Assembly (NCBI GenBank): GCA_964035575.1
Contig: OZ037904.1
Location: 1,054,001 to 1,118,000, forward strand
Source: Rhynchopus sp. YZ270_cl-10
Lineage: Eukaryota; Euglenozoa; Diplonemea; Diplonemida; Diplonemidae
DNA: 64,000 nt
Reading direction: 5' to 3'
Part shown: positions 8,481 through 18,633 of the stretch, in pieces
Numbering within the stretch: position 1 is the stretch's first letter
Layout of the letters: each line of letters begins with the position of its first letter
The notes under the pieces: generated by a model
What the model was told of the DNA's origin: nothing
Seen by the model: only the letters and a program-made list of their open reading frames with translations
The model's database searches: none
Program-made: the position numbers and the translations under genes

Positions 8481-11400
8481 ATGGCGTCCCACAAAAAGAC
8501 CATCAGCGACACAACGAAGAGAAGAATCAAGAAGAAAACTGAGGTGTTCTCCGATGCGTACACAAAGGAAGGCCCCACGCTGCAGGAAGGGATGGTCAAC
8601 GGCCGCGCCGCGATCCTGGCAGGGCTGGACGAACGGTACATCTGGGTCTGCGAGCGCGAGGGCGCGCTGACGGTACGCTCCTGCAGAACCGGCAGTGTTA
8701 TGAAGTCAATCTCCCGCACCCACATCTTCCCGTGGTCTCTTTCAGAAGGGCCTGGCAAGCGCACTGTGTGGGTAGGCTACAGCGACGGCTGCATCATCCT
8801 CTTCAGCGCCTCCCCGCCACACAACCAAATCCGTGTTCTCGAGGCCGGCCAAGCCACCGGCGGCTGCTACTGCCTGCTGCACCACCTCGACTATGTCTTT
8901 GCCGGGTACGGCAACTGCCAGGTCATCAAATGGAACCATCGCACCCTAACCGGGGCAAACGAAGGCCGGGAAGGATACTTCGTCGGACACACCGGAGGCC
9001 ATGGCAGCGCGGTGCGCGCCATGCGGGTCGATATGAACTGTTTGTACACCTGCGGAGACGATCGCGCGATCCGCAAATGGGACATCAGTGATTGTAAACA
9101 GCTTCTTGCGTTTAAAGGCCACGACGCCTCGGTTCTGAGCATCGCGTACACGAAGAAGCACCACCTCTGGAGTGCCAGCGAGGACCACACCGTACGCGTC
9201 TGGGACCCAGAGAGCGGTGCCTGCATCAAAACCTTCACGCTTGATGCGCCAATCGGAATCCTCCGGTTCTACGGCAACCGCATTTGGGCTGGGTGTTGGG
9301 ACAAAAAGATTGTTCTATTCGATGCCCTCAATGTCGAAAAGGTGGGTCTATACACGAATCACAAGGCTCCTATCACTGATGTAGTATGTGTTGCATCTAC
9401 ACAGATATTTAAAGTGTGGACATGTGGTGCGGACAAGTGTATCAAAGTGTGGGATATGGAGACCCAAGACAACAGCTTTACAACAGAAGAGGATGAACGT
9501 CAAAGGTTAATCAACGATTTGAGCATTGAGATCAGCAACCTGAAGGATCAGCTGGGGCATAGTGGAAGGAGGGAGCGGCATAATTCCTGTTGGAATATTG
9601 ATGATGTGGCGTTTTGCAGCAGCCAGGTTGCTAGATCCTTAAGGGAAAAGGCGTTTCACCTCGAGGCAGACCTGGAGGCGATGCGTGCACAGAACGCAGC
9701 ACACCAGCAGCAGATCATTGCACAGTTTGTTGACAAAGCGGACCAAACGAAACGGAGTGTGTGTTTTTCGAAGCTCTATAAGTTCTGGGCCAGCCGTTCC
9801 GCACAGCGTGCACGCAAACACTCTGGCCGTGAGGCGGTTCTTCTGAAGACAATCAACACACATATCTTGCGTACCTTTTATGCAAAGCTTGCCCGCCACG
9901 CTCCATATTCGAAGAATATCAACCTAGCACTCAGGACCTGCCAGCAGCTGCTTCTTCAGGGGAACCATGGTAAGATGCATCTTGCCTATATGGCGCTGCA
10001 GACGTACGCACATCAGACCAGAACGAAGCGGACCTTCTTTGAGGTGCTGTGCTGCACAACCGCGATGGGGATGCGCAGGATGTACTACTTCAAGCTGTTG
10101 AGGTATGTGAGAGGCTTGGGAATAATGCACACCACGCCCCTTCTGTAGACTGTTAAATCCAATGGATCAAATTAAAAAGGCCGGTAAGCAGCTCCAAAAA
10201 TTAGTAAATGGCGTGGTAATGTCGGGAAAATGGGTTTTCACGTTTTGTCGTAATTTGTGTGATTTTTTGAGGGGGGGTAATAATATGAATACAAAATGCA
10301 CAGGAATGCGTCTGTTGCAGGGAAGTCGAAGCGTCGTGGCCTATGGGCTGCCTGCTTTGCGTATCAACGTGTGCGTGAGACGGAGTTGCGTCGGTTTTAC
10401 TTTGCGAAGCTTGCGCGCAACCGCTCGCGTGGTCTTCTCATCGCGAAGCTGCGGGAACAGAGTTTGGCTTGCCAGAATGGGCACCACCGCACGTTGTTGT
10501 GGCGGTACTATTCGCGTTTGGTTGTCAACATTGCACGCTGCTCTGTCCCAAAGTGGAAGGTCAAACGGCAGCTTCTGCACCAGCTCCAGGCTCGCTCCGA
10601 CAGGGAGATCCTTGCGCGCGGCTTCTTCCTCCTCAAGGAAAGGGTGCTTGCCTCCCGCAGGGATAAGGTGCTTGACACGTTCCGTAGCATATCAGAGAAG
10701 TCGCAGCTGCAGCGTTACAACTCAACGCTGTTGGACCTTAAGAACAGAAAGGCGCAGAAGTCGCTGATCTGCTCTCTCGTTGATGCCCGCAGCAAGGCGG
10801 CGAGGCGGGCTCTTACACAGGGGTATTTTTCAAAGCTGCTGTGCTTTGCTAGCGCAAGGTTTCATACGAGGTTGACGGAGAGTCTTGCGAAGATGGAGGA
10901 AAAGCATCGTGGCGCACGGCAAGAGGCAAAAGACGCACAGCACCAGGTGCAGCTTCTTGCTGATGAAGTGTTGTTCTTGAAGACTGCGTTGGAAGAGAAG
11001 AAGTGCATCACCCGTGAGGTGCAGGGCGCGCACAACGACCTTCACGTTCAGCACAGCGCAGCCCTGCAAGAGATCTCGCATCTGCGGAAGGAGATGGAGC
11101 TGATGCGCCAGCGGTACTTCAAAAGCCTGGAGCGTTTTAACCATCGTCCGCTTAAGCTTTCTAGCGCAGCTGAGGTCTACAAATTGCTGTCGAAAACAGA
11201 GGAATGTGTCAAACAATGCAGAGACGAAGTGCAGAAGAGACAGCTTCATAGGTCAGAGCTGAACCGCCACTTCGCGAGTGTATGTGATTGTATCACTACC
11301 GTGAAGAGATATCAAAAGATTTGCATGCGTGAATCCTTCACCGATGAGGAGAAGTTGACAAGCAACCTGAGTGGTGTGATCCATGGGAAGCACCTGACGT

Positions 11401-11636
11401 ACTGTCCTGCTGTCATCTCGCAGCTGCGGATCACGACCCCGCCTGAGACTATCGCACCTAACAGCGCCAGAGTCTCGCTTGCATGCAACAAGAATTCTTC
11501 GTCCAGAAGGGACCAATCGATTGCCACCACGCCAGTCAAGACAAAGTACATCCACAACGGGAAGCGTTCGCCGACATCGTCGCCAGCGCGTGTTACACCT
11601 GTCACATCTAATCTCATCCCATTGCACCCGTGGTGA
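8481..11636 (+). CDS. WD40 protein with C-terminal YF-x-KL repeats (2 exons)
   Basis: Two exons, 8481-10102 and 10304-11636, give a 984-residue protein; the frame is kept exactly across a 201-base intron with donor GTATGT and acceptor CACAG. Without this splice the first frame would end in unrelated residues. Residues about 45-330 form WD40 repeats, seen as CGDDRAIRKWD, SASEDHTVRVWD and CGADKCIKVWD, giving a propeller for protein binding. The C-terminal half has many short repeats of the type FYAKLARHA, FYFAKLARN and YFSKLLCFA, then a coiled coil (about 700-820) and a Ser/Thr-rich basic tail. Such architecture is common in cytoskeletal and flagellar proteins of protists; that role is inferred. 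The ATG follows TTTTCTAG by 18 bases. Confidence 0.85.
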
Positions 11637-13031
11637 GCATGTGTAAGGGTGGAAAAAAACGGTTTTCGTATTTTATTTATTTTCACATTTACACACAAAG
11701 AAAATAGAGTTATGGGTGTGAGAGAAGGGTGTGTATGGGGGGTTTTTTTGTATTGATACAATGGTAGGGGGGTGTATATTTTATAGTGCTGTACTAATTG
11801 CAACAGAGTTGATGAGCTGCTGTGGGGTGCTATTGGGGTTCAATTATGTTTTTCGGGTGGTCAGGTTGTTGACACAAATAAAACAAAATTTTGGAAAGTG
11901 GAGATGTGCACAAACTGTGGCAACACAAACCCGAGGCAACTACACTACTCCAACAATTTATCAAAAACAAAACAAAACAAAAAATTACACATTTTCAAAG
12001 CATACACTATTTTTAGGTGGCTGCACCTTTTTTTTGTACAATTCAAGATTTTATTGCTGTTTGGCGTAGCGTACATCAGCCTTCCCACCTTTCATTTTGT
12101 TTTTTTATGGCACATATGCGCATTTGTCGAACTGAGCCTTGGTTGCCCTCAGGGTCCCCGCTATGCTTCCACGGTAACTATCGTGCAAAATCATAGCAAG
12201 CCATTTAGGCTGGGGTACATAGAGGCGTGGTTGTGAACCGCCCCGTTCTCTTCCGGTTACGGATCACTCTTCGACCGAGCTGCGTTTTAGCACATTTCAA
12301 CTTCTCTATTTTATTTTGTTTGTTTTCGCGGAAGGGGTGTTGTGTGTACCATTCGTAGAAACATTGCTATCAAATTACCTCCCAAAAAAAAAAGCTAATT
12401 CCAAAACACATGTGTTTTGCCCCCTTTAGTTAGTTTTTTTTTCTCCAGGTGACAGCACTGAGGCGTAGACATATCTCAAGAATAGCAAGCTGTGTGTGCA
12501 CGAGAGGCATATTCACCTTCTCAACTTTTTCCTTCTTCTTCTTCGGCTGTTATTCTTCAGGTCAAAAATTTCTTTTCCACCCCTTTTATGTCTGCATGAA
12601 CTCTCAGCTGCCTGTGTGAGGCATTTCGTTCAACCTTTTTTACCCCCTTTTTTTCCTTTTCCATTTACACGGAGGGAAGAAAAAAAAACTATTGGAGCAG
12701 TCTGCTCTTTTTCATTTCTTCTTTTTCTTCTTTCACCTTTTTGTTGATCCCTATACCTATGCTCTCAATTCATTGAATGCATATGGTGAAATCTTTCTCT
12801 TCATTTTTTTTTTTCTCAAAAAAAATACGCCCAACACACAATCTGATCCCCCCATTCGCCCGTATTTTTCTTTAAATCATTGCCCCAAATTTTATTTCTC
12901 CAATGACTCCCCGTTCATCTGACTGATGAGAGGAAGTGGAGTTACGGCATATCAGATGGAGGTAACCACCTGTGCATCGGTCATTACCAAGGTACACTGT
13001 CATGAGGGCTTTGTATTTCAAGTTAAACCTC
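11637..13031. other. Non-coding region with several dispersed repeats
   Basis: No convincing gene in 1.4 kb. It contains a family-D repeat (12271-12306), a family-B repeat (12490-12525), a block at 12738-12794 (TTTTTGTTGATCCCT and TTGAATGCATATGGTGAAA) that recurs at 18050-18106, and a family-A repeat (12936-13025). The last ends exactly where a foldback transposon is inserted. The rest is T-rich low-complexity DNA. Confidence 0.55.
12936..13025 (+). repeat. Family-A dispersed repeat, copy A3
   Basis: The 3' half matches the family best (CCAAGGTACACTGTCATGAG, then GGCTTTGTATTTCAAGTT). The 5' half is diverged. A transposon begins seven bases after it, so it originally lay just upstream of the UDP-sugar pyrophosphorylase gene. 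Confidence 0.65.
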
Positions 13032-14407
13032 TATACATAGCGCTCCAATTAGACTCTAACTAGATAATTAGAGTCGGCAGTTCGAGTATAATTAGAGTCT
13101 TTAAAACTCTAACTGAACTCTAATACTCTAACTGGACTCTAATTAGAGTCTAATTAGAGTCCTATAAGAGGGTCAATAAAGAGGGGCACATCAATCAATG
13201 CTATAGCCATCAACCCAGGGGGCATAGCTAGTGCAAGAAATTCGAATTTGTAATCCAGAAAGTCTGTTCTCTGCTTGCAGAGAACCAGACACAAGAAAAT
13301 ATTGTTTGTTCCCCCAGAAAACCAGTGCACAATTCACACTCCTTGTGGATGGTCTTGTTGCCTTTGTAGCACAGGAATTTTGGCCCAGGGCATGCACTTG
13401 AAGCATGGCTATTTGGTGTATGGGGCAGGGTGTTGTTTTGTTATGAATTCTCTTTGGTATAACATCTAAGTCAATCGCGGGTAGTTGTTCAGCGCGTTCA
13501 GGCTTGGATCTCTCCTGGGTTCATAAGTAGTATTTCTTCGGATGAAATGAACGTATGCTCGCTATAGATTTCCCGTCAACACAGCCGTTGATACTGGGAT
13601 TATCCCTTCGACCCCTTAGTGGTAGTTAAACGCGATTGACATTTACATTCCTAGAGATGAAAGAACAAGACACCACTTCTGTACCCGCGCATCAACATTT
13701 GTAGAAAACTTTGCACCCGAAACACCTTCAATAACGCCCGCCAAAAGGCGCCCCTTGTTGCTGGGAGTTGGTTCTCATGTTTGATACCTGCACAGCGGGC
13801 ATTCCTCTGAGTCCAACGCTGCTTGGCCTGTCTGCGCCGTTGCACCGAAGGTGCACATAGAGTTTTTGCATCGCATTCCCTAATGTGTGGGTCACTCACA
13901 CTTGAGGGCATGTGCCACTGCGCGGGTTTGAGTACCTGGGTACCCATAGCTGAGAATAAGCCGGGTCCCGAGTCCCGGGTTGCGCCTACTCCCGGTACCG
14001 GGTACTAGGTACAGTAGGACTAGGACTAGGCCCCCACCCTCCCGCGACCGGGTCCCCGACCCGCTTTCAGGCGGACCCACAGCGCCTTCACATATTGTGT
14101 CCTGATAACTCGGTTCCCCAAGTCTTATTTTCAGCTATGTGGGTACCTGGGCACCTGGGTCCTACAGAGGAACCTTAGGGGGACCGGTTCCTTACGGCGT
14201 TTGCACCTACAAGAAGCCTGTTGTTTTACTCTAATTAGACTATAATTAGAGTGTAGTTAGAGTCTAATTATGCTCTAACTGCACTCTAATTATAGTCTAA
14301 TTGAAGAAAAGCGACTCTAATTATACTCTAACTGGACTCTAACTGACTTGGCCCAAAATCCCAGACTCTAATTATACCCTAATACTCTAATTAGAGCGCT
14401 ATGTATA
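13032..14407. mobile_element. Foldback DNA transposon, non-autonomous, 6-bp target duplication
   Basis: The ends are inverted repeats: TATACATAGCGCTC at 13032 and its complement GAGCGCTATGTATA ending at 14407. AACCTC flanks both sides (13026-13031 and 14408-14413) as a target duplication. About 140 to 180 bases at each end consist of degenerate units of the palindrome ACTCTAATTAGAGT. Inside are further inverted pairs: GTCAATCGCG (13470) with CGCGATTGAC (13631), and a pair of 27-29 bases at 13932 and 14124 with about 80% match around AGCTGAGAATAAG. The GC-rich core at 13960-14060 has many CCGGGT/ACCCGG variants. No transposase frame is visible, so movement would depend on another element. The intact duplication suggests a fairly recent insertion. 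Confidence 0.85.
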
Positions 14408-14466
14408 AACCTCCCCTTTTAAATCCAGAGCACAGAGAAGCACACAGAGACATAGTAACCAAAACA

Positions 14467-16305
14467 ATGCCCGAGCCGTACGAAGCGAACATCCCGTTTT
14501 CCCTGCTCACCGACGAGGAGAGGAGGGGCTACACCGCTGCTGTGTCTGCAGGCCAGGGTGGCGTTCTGTTTGGGGCATGGCCACCAGGTGAGACAGATGC
14601 CGAGCACAAAAAGGCGCTGCTCCGCCAGCTCGCAGCCTTCGACAGCCAATACCCGGGAGGGGTCGTGCAGTACCACAGCAACGCGGTGGCTCTGTTGGAG
14701 CAGGCTGCTTCTGGCGTCAACCCTTTGGTAGGCCAGATCCCCGAAGTTCCAGTCGGCATGAACATGAAGCGCGACGCCGATGAATACATGGACATGGTGG
14801 CCTTAGGGAAGGAGCACATCCACGAGACAGCCTTTGTCATGGTTGCTGGGGGGCTTGGGGAGCGACTAGGCTATCCTGGGATTAAAATCGCACTGCCGAC
14901 GAACACTGTGACAATGGAGACGATGTTGGGGCACTACCTTGGGTTCGTGAAGGAGTGGCAGCGTTTGGGTGGGGAGGGCTGTGTGATTCCGTTCACCCTT
15001 ATGACCTCTGATGACACTCATGATAAGACAGCGGCGCTGTTGAAGGAGCACAACTACTTTGGTCTGCCTGCATCGCAAATCACACTCCTCAAGCAGGGTA
15101 AGGTGCCGGCATTGTGCAACAACCAGGCAGATTTTTGCACTCTCGAAAACCCATATCGTCTGAACACAAAGCCCCATGGGCATGGTGATGTGCATCAGCT
15201 TATCGCAGCGTCAGGGCTTGCGGAACAATGGGTGGCACCACCATATAACAAGAAACACATCTTTTTCATTCAGGACACCCACGCCTTGGTGGTGCATAAG
15301 GTGCTTGCTACCCTTGGGGTGAGCATCGCGAAAGGGTATGCGATGAACTCAATCACCGTGCCGAGAAAGCCTGGCGAAGCTTCAGGGTCCATCTGTTGCC
15401 TTCAGGACAACCCCGAACACCCCCTCCGAGGAGGCAACCCTCTCACGATCAACGTTGAGTACAACCAGCTGAACCCACTGCTCCAGGCTGCCTTCGGTAG
15501 GTCCGATGCGGCGGAAGGCCCCGACGGGTTTTCGCCATACCCAGGCAACGTAAACGCCTTTGTGATCGACCTTCCTCTGTACAGTAGAGTTCTCGCAGAC
15601 TCCCGCGGGGCTGTTCCTGAGTTTGTGAACCCCAAATATAATGCTGACAAAACAGTGTTCAACTGCCCAACGCGTCTGGAGTGCATGATGCAGGACATCC
15701 CATTAGCATTCCCGAAGGGTGCGAAGGTGGGGTTCACTCTGTTTGAACGTGAATTGTACTGTCCGATTAAAAATTCTGTGAAGGACGGTGCGGCGAAGCA
15801 GGGGAAAGGACACAAGGCGTCTTGCGCTGTGGACGGTGAGACGACGTTTTATGAAAATTCATTGAGCATGCTGAAGGCCGCTGGGGCTGACGTTGTGCTT
15901 ACCAAGGACGGTGGCAAGGAGGAGTGGGGTGGTGTCTCGGTGGCTTGCACACCCAAGGTGATCTTTGCACCGTCCTTTGCGTTGACAGTTGCAGACCTGG
16001 CAGGGAAGGTGACCAGCATAACGATGACTCCAAACAGCACGCTGGTCGTCAAGGGAAGAAACGTGGTCATCAAAAACCTTCGTTTGGACGGTGCACTGTT
16101 TATTGATGTGTCCGACGATGCTTCACTTGAAATCGATGGGCTGGTGGTAGAGAACACTGCCTGCAGACGTGTTGCGACTGCCCACGACGAACCTTCCCCT
16201 GCCTTAGCCATGCGTGGGTACAAAACAGTATGCGAGGGAGACGCAATGCACCTCCACTACACAGAACCAGGGTCCTTTAAGGTGGGGGCCATCTCACAGC
16301 TTTGA
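14467..16305 (+). CDS. UDP-sugar pyrophosphorylase
   Basis: This 612-residue protein matches the UDP-sugar pyrophosphorylase family of plants and trypanosomatids (usually 600-630 residues). It makes UDP-sugars from UTP and a sugar-1-phosphate, with broad substrate range, for glycan synthesis. The nucleotide-binding signature GGLGERLGYPGIKIALPT is at about residues 128-145. Further family-like segments are QDTHALVVHKVLATLG, NVEYNQLNPLL and the C-terminal left-handed helix region (about 530-600). The ATG at 14467 (AACAATGCCC) is preferred: an in-frame ATG at 14401 lies inside the end of the neighbouring transposon. AAATCCAG at about 14418-14425 is a candidate splice acceptor. No targeting signal is obvious, so it is probably cytosolic or peroxisome-like. 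Confidence 0.9.
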   Translation: MPEPYEANIPFSLLTDEERRGYTAAVSAGQGGVLFGAWPPGETDAEHKKALLRQLAAFDSQYPGGVVQYHSNAVALLEQAASGVNPLVGQIPEVPVGMNMKRDADEYMDMVALGKEHIHETAFVMVAGGLGERLGYPGIKIALPTNTVTMETMLGHYLGFVKEWQRLGGEGCVIPFTLMTSDDTHDKTAALLKEHNYFGLPASQITLLKQGKVPALCNNQADFCTLENPYRLNTKPHGHGDVHQLIAASGLAEQWVAPPYNKKHIFFIQDTHALVVHKVLATLGVSIAKGYAMNSITVPRKPGEASGSICCLQDNPEHPLRGGNPLTINVEYNQLNPLLQAAFGRSDAAEGPDGFSPYPGNVNAFVIDLPLYSRVLADSRGAVPEFVNPKYNADKTVFNCPTRLECMMQDIPLAFPKGAKVGFTLFERELYCPIKNSVKDGAAKQGKGHKASCAVDGETTFYENSLSMLKAAGADVVLTKDGGKEEWGGVSVACTPKVIFAPSFALTVADLAGKVTSITMTPNSTLVVKGRNVVIKNLRLDGALFIDVSDDASLEIDGLVVENTACRRVATAHDEPSPALAMRGYKTVCEGDAMHLHYTEPGSFKVGAISQL

Positions 16306-16674
16306 TGGGGGGAAGGGAAGGGGCTGTTTTGTGTATTTTCCGTGTATTTTTAGTGTACCAAATGCCCCGCCCCCATTTTGAGCATTACGAAGTTGAGCAA
16401 AACGCTTGTGCAGACATTCTGTTTCTTTACAGTAAATGTGATCAGAAACCAGACATGAAGATAAGCCAACTATGATGAGATCTTTGATATCCAAGTCTGG
16501 TATTGTCTGGTTTTTCGCTTCTGCTATTCGCCAACTTCACCGTTGAGTTGTCAAAGCAACAAAAAAGTGTCGTCAGTATGTTTTCTTAGTCCACATCCCA
16601 CTTCGCAGCCCTGACATTCGTACCCTCATCCACAACAGTTAATCCCTTTTAACCTACACCTTTCCTCATAAACA
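16306..16674. other. Spacer with shared leader block H1
   Basis: No gene. At 16517-16605 lies a block (ACTTCACCGTTGAGTTGTCA is its best part, then AAGCAACAAAA) that recurs at 18381-18465 upstream of a different gene. It is followed by CCCACTTCGCAG, a candidate acceptor about 70 bases before the next ATG. Confidence 0.55.
16517..16605 (+). repeat. Leader block H, copy 1
   Basis: About 90 bases with the core GCCAACTTCACCGTTGAGTT and GTCAAAGCAACAAAA are shared with 18381-18465. Both copies are on the + strand. One ends about 70 bases and the other about 170 bases before a start codon, yet the downstream genes are unrelated. Confidence 0.7.
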
Positions 16675-17427
16675 ATGGTCATGGCAACACTGCAGTTCAC
16701 AGGTCTGATGTGCATGACAAGCATGGCAAGCGCACTGCTGATTGCGGCGGACGGCTGCGACTCGGCAACTCAAGCGTGTGTCAAAGCAGTCGCAAATGAA
16801 GCAGGAGACCCTATGCAGCAGATTGCAGGTGGCATCCGCCTCACGTTTCTGTACGACAACATCCCTGCCTGGCCAGGTGTGTCTGGGTCTGAGTTCCGTG
16901 ATGTGCCCGACTTCCTGAAGGGACACATGCTGGACGTGCCGAGACAGACATTCCCAGCAGGGTCGACTGTGCGCTACTCGTGCCCGAATGCAGGACGCAC
17001 GTGTGAAGCTTACGTCTTCATTTACGAGTGCCACCCGTGCCCGTCGATGAAGGGCGCACTCCCTGCATACCTTCGTGGGAACGGGTGGGAGGCATCACGC
17101 TGTGCACCCAACTTCGTGACTGGCGCACCTGGCGGCCTCACACACAGGATGACCTCGTACAGGAAGGAGATTGCACCAGGAGGCATTGAGACCTTCGACA
17201 CTCTTGGCGACGTGGAGTGGGCTGCGTTTGCGATCAGCCCTGGTGATGCTGTGGACTGCTCGACGAAGGCGTCGGTGGGTTTGTGCCACGACCCCGTGCT
17301 GAAGAACTTCTGCCGCTGGAACGGGCAGTGTGAGATGAACAAATGCGTGCCCACTGGTCCGGGCGTTCCTTCGAACGGATGCCCAGCACACACTTGCGTC
17401 TCAAACGAGTGGCCTCTTGCTTTCTAG
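16675..17427 (+). CDS. Secreted cysteine-rich protein, diverged paralogue
   Basis: The 250-residue product is a paralogue of the tandem pair at 8 and 1379. It keeps all 12 cysteines and long identical blocks such as DFLKGHMLDVPRQTFPAG and FVTGAPGGLTHRMTSYRK. The N-terminal hydrophobic segment (about residues 1-24, MVMATLQFTGLMCMTSMASA onward) works as a signal peptide. The mature N-terminus is again different and longer, with two extra cysteines (DGCDSATQAC). Divergence from the pair is moderate, so this duplication is older. A block found downstream of the other copies reappears, weakened, 740 bases after the stop. Function unknown; secretion is inferred from the signal peptide. Confidence 0.85.
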   Translation: MVMATLQFTGLMCMTSMASALLIAADGCDSATQACVKAVANEAGDPMQQIAGGIRLTFLYDNIPAWPGVSGSEFRDVPDFLKGHMLDVPRQTFPAGSTVRYSCPNAGRTCEAYVFIYECHPCPSMKGALPAYLRGNGWEASRCAPNFVTGAPGGLTHRMTSYRKEIAPGGIETFDTLGDVEWAAFAISPGDAVDCSTKASVGLCHDPVLKNFCRWNGQCEMNKCVPTGPGVPSNGCPAHTCVSNEWPLAF

Positions 17428-18380
17428 AAGCGTGATTTATTTTGCTTCACTTTTTCTTAGATGTGCTCACAAGAGGAGTGTTCACTCGCCTAAGTTTTAT
17501 TTGTTTCAGTATGTTCTTCACTTTTCAGTATGTTTTTCACTTTTCTATTTTTTACTTTTATTTTATTTCTCTTTCTTGTGTGTTTGCTGAGGTTTTCTAT
17601 CTGATACACAGACAGGATGTGTTGGTATTTGTTTGGATTGGTAGCAATTATTGCACGGAATACTTTACGTATACACGGCAGCCATCAAGACCAAGACTCT
17701 TTAGGTTACTCTTCCTCCTGGTGATCAGACATTACATCCAGTAAGGACAGAGAAAGGAATAAGAAAAAAGAAAAAAAAAACTTTTGTATTTTGTGTATTC
17801 CCGAAACAAAAAACTGAAGTAGAAGGTACCAAATGTTCACACGAACATCGGTTTCACGATATTCACCCACCATTTAAAGGGAAATCACTGAAGATGTCCA
17901 CCCTTTTGAATACAACTGTATGATTCTTAGGACTGAAACAGGGTTAATATCAGAAACCAATCTACTGAAGTTTCAACTTGTGCACGAAGCATTTTACTTT
18001 TCTTTTCTACGTTTTGCAAAACACACAACATAAAAAGAAAGATGGGACCATTTTTGTTGATCCCTCACCATATACTATCAATTTATTGATTGCATATGAT
18101 GAAAATACTATTTGTTATTTGCCCTGTGACTGTCACAAGGGCACTGCAAACTTACACCCATCCTGACCTGCCTTGCAATGTGTGAGAGCGGGAAGGGACT
18201 TTCCATGTTCAACAACAGAGTGAATGCCGCATGCTGCTCTGTTGTGCTTGATTGGTGTCTGTGTCTGTGATGCATTCATCTTTTGTTTTTCACTTCAAAT
18301 TCACCATTAGTTTTACACATCCACTTTGTGTGGTTGTGTTTCTCTTGAACTTGCTGTCTGCATTGCAGATACTTTCATTT

Positions 18381-18465
18381 TCGCTTATTCCATAGCCAAC
18401 TTCACCGTTGAGTTGTCAAAGCAACAAAAGAAGATACCGTTCGTCTGTTTTTCCACATCCCACCC
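18381..18465 (+). repeat. Leader block H, copy 2
   Basis: This is the second copy of the block at 16517, with the same GCCAACTTCACCGTTGAGTT core followed by CCACATCCCAC. It is separated from the Ala-rich gene by the CACCATC minisatellite. Confidence 0.7.
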
Positions 18466-18493
18466 CACCTTACCTCACACAGCCAACCCTTTT

Positions 18494-18590
18494 CACCATC
18501 CACCATCCACCATCCACCATCCACCATCCACCATCCACCATCCACCATCCACCATCCACCATCCACCATCCACCATCCACCATCCACCAC
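18494..18590 (+). repeat. CACCATC minisatellite
   Basis: About 13 to 14 near-perfect tandem copies of the 7-base unit CACCATC. The array is entirely C, A and T on the coding strand and runs into CACCCCACCAG, so it occupies the place of the pyrimidine tract before the candidate splice acceptor. Confidence 0.95.
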
Positions 18591-18633
18591 CCCACCAGAT
18601 ACCACACTTCACACACACCTCTTTCATCTTCTA

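Larger units (their letters stand above)
17428..18633. other. Non-coding region before the Ala-rich gene
   Basis: No convincing gene in 1.2 kb. It contains a weak family-B-like stretch near 17463-17495, the GTTGATCCCT block at 18050-18106, the Cys-rich-gene 3' block at 18165-18215, leader block H2 (18381-18465) and a 7-base minisatellite (18494-18590). It ends with CCCCACCAG, a candidate acceptor 36 bases before the ATG. Confidence 0.55.

Noticed and set aside
13651-13947. 98-residue - strand frame inside the foldback transposon
   Set aside because: It overlaps internal inverted repeats and shows no transposase motif.
14401-14466. In-frame upstream ATG extending the UDP-sugar pyrophosphorylase
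   Set aside because: It lies within the terminal inverted repeat of the inserted transposon, and the added residues do not belong to the family. ATG 14467 was used.
18494-18590. CRISPR-like array
   Set aside because: The 7-base units have no spacers. It is a simple minisatellite.
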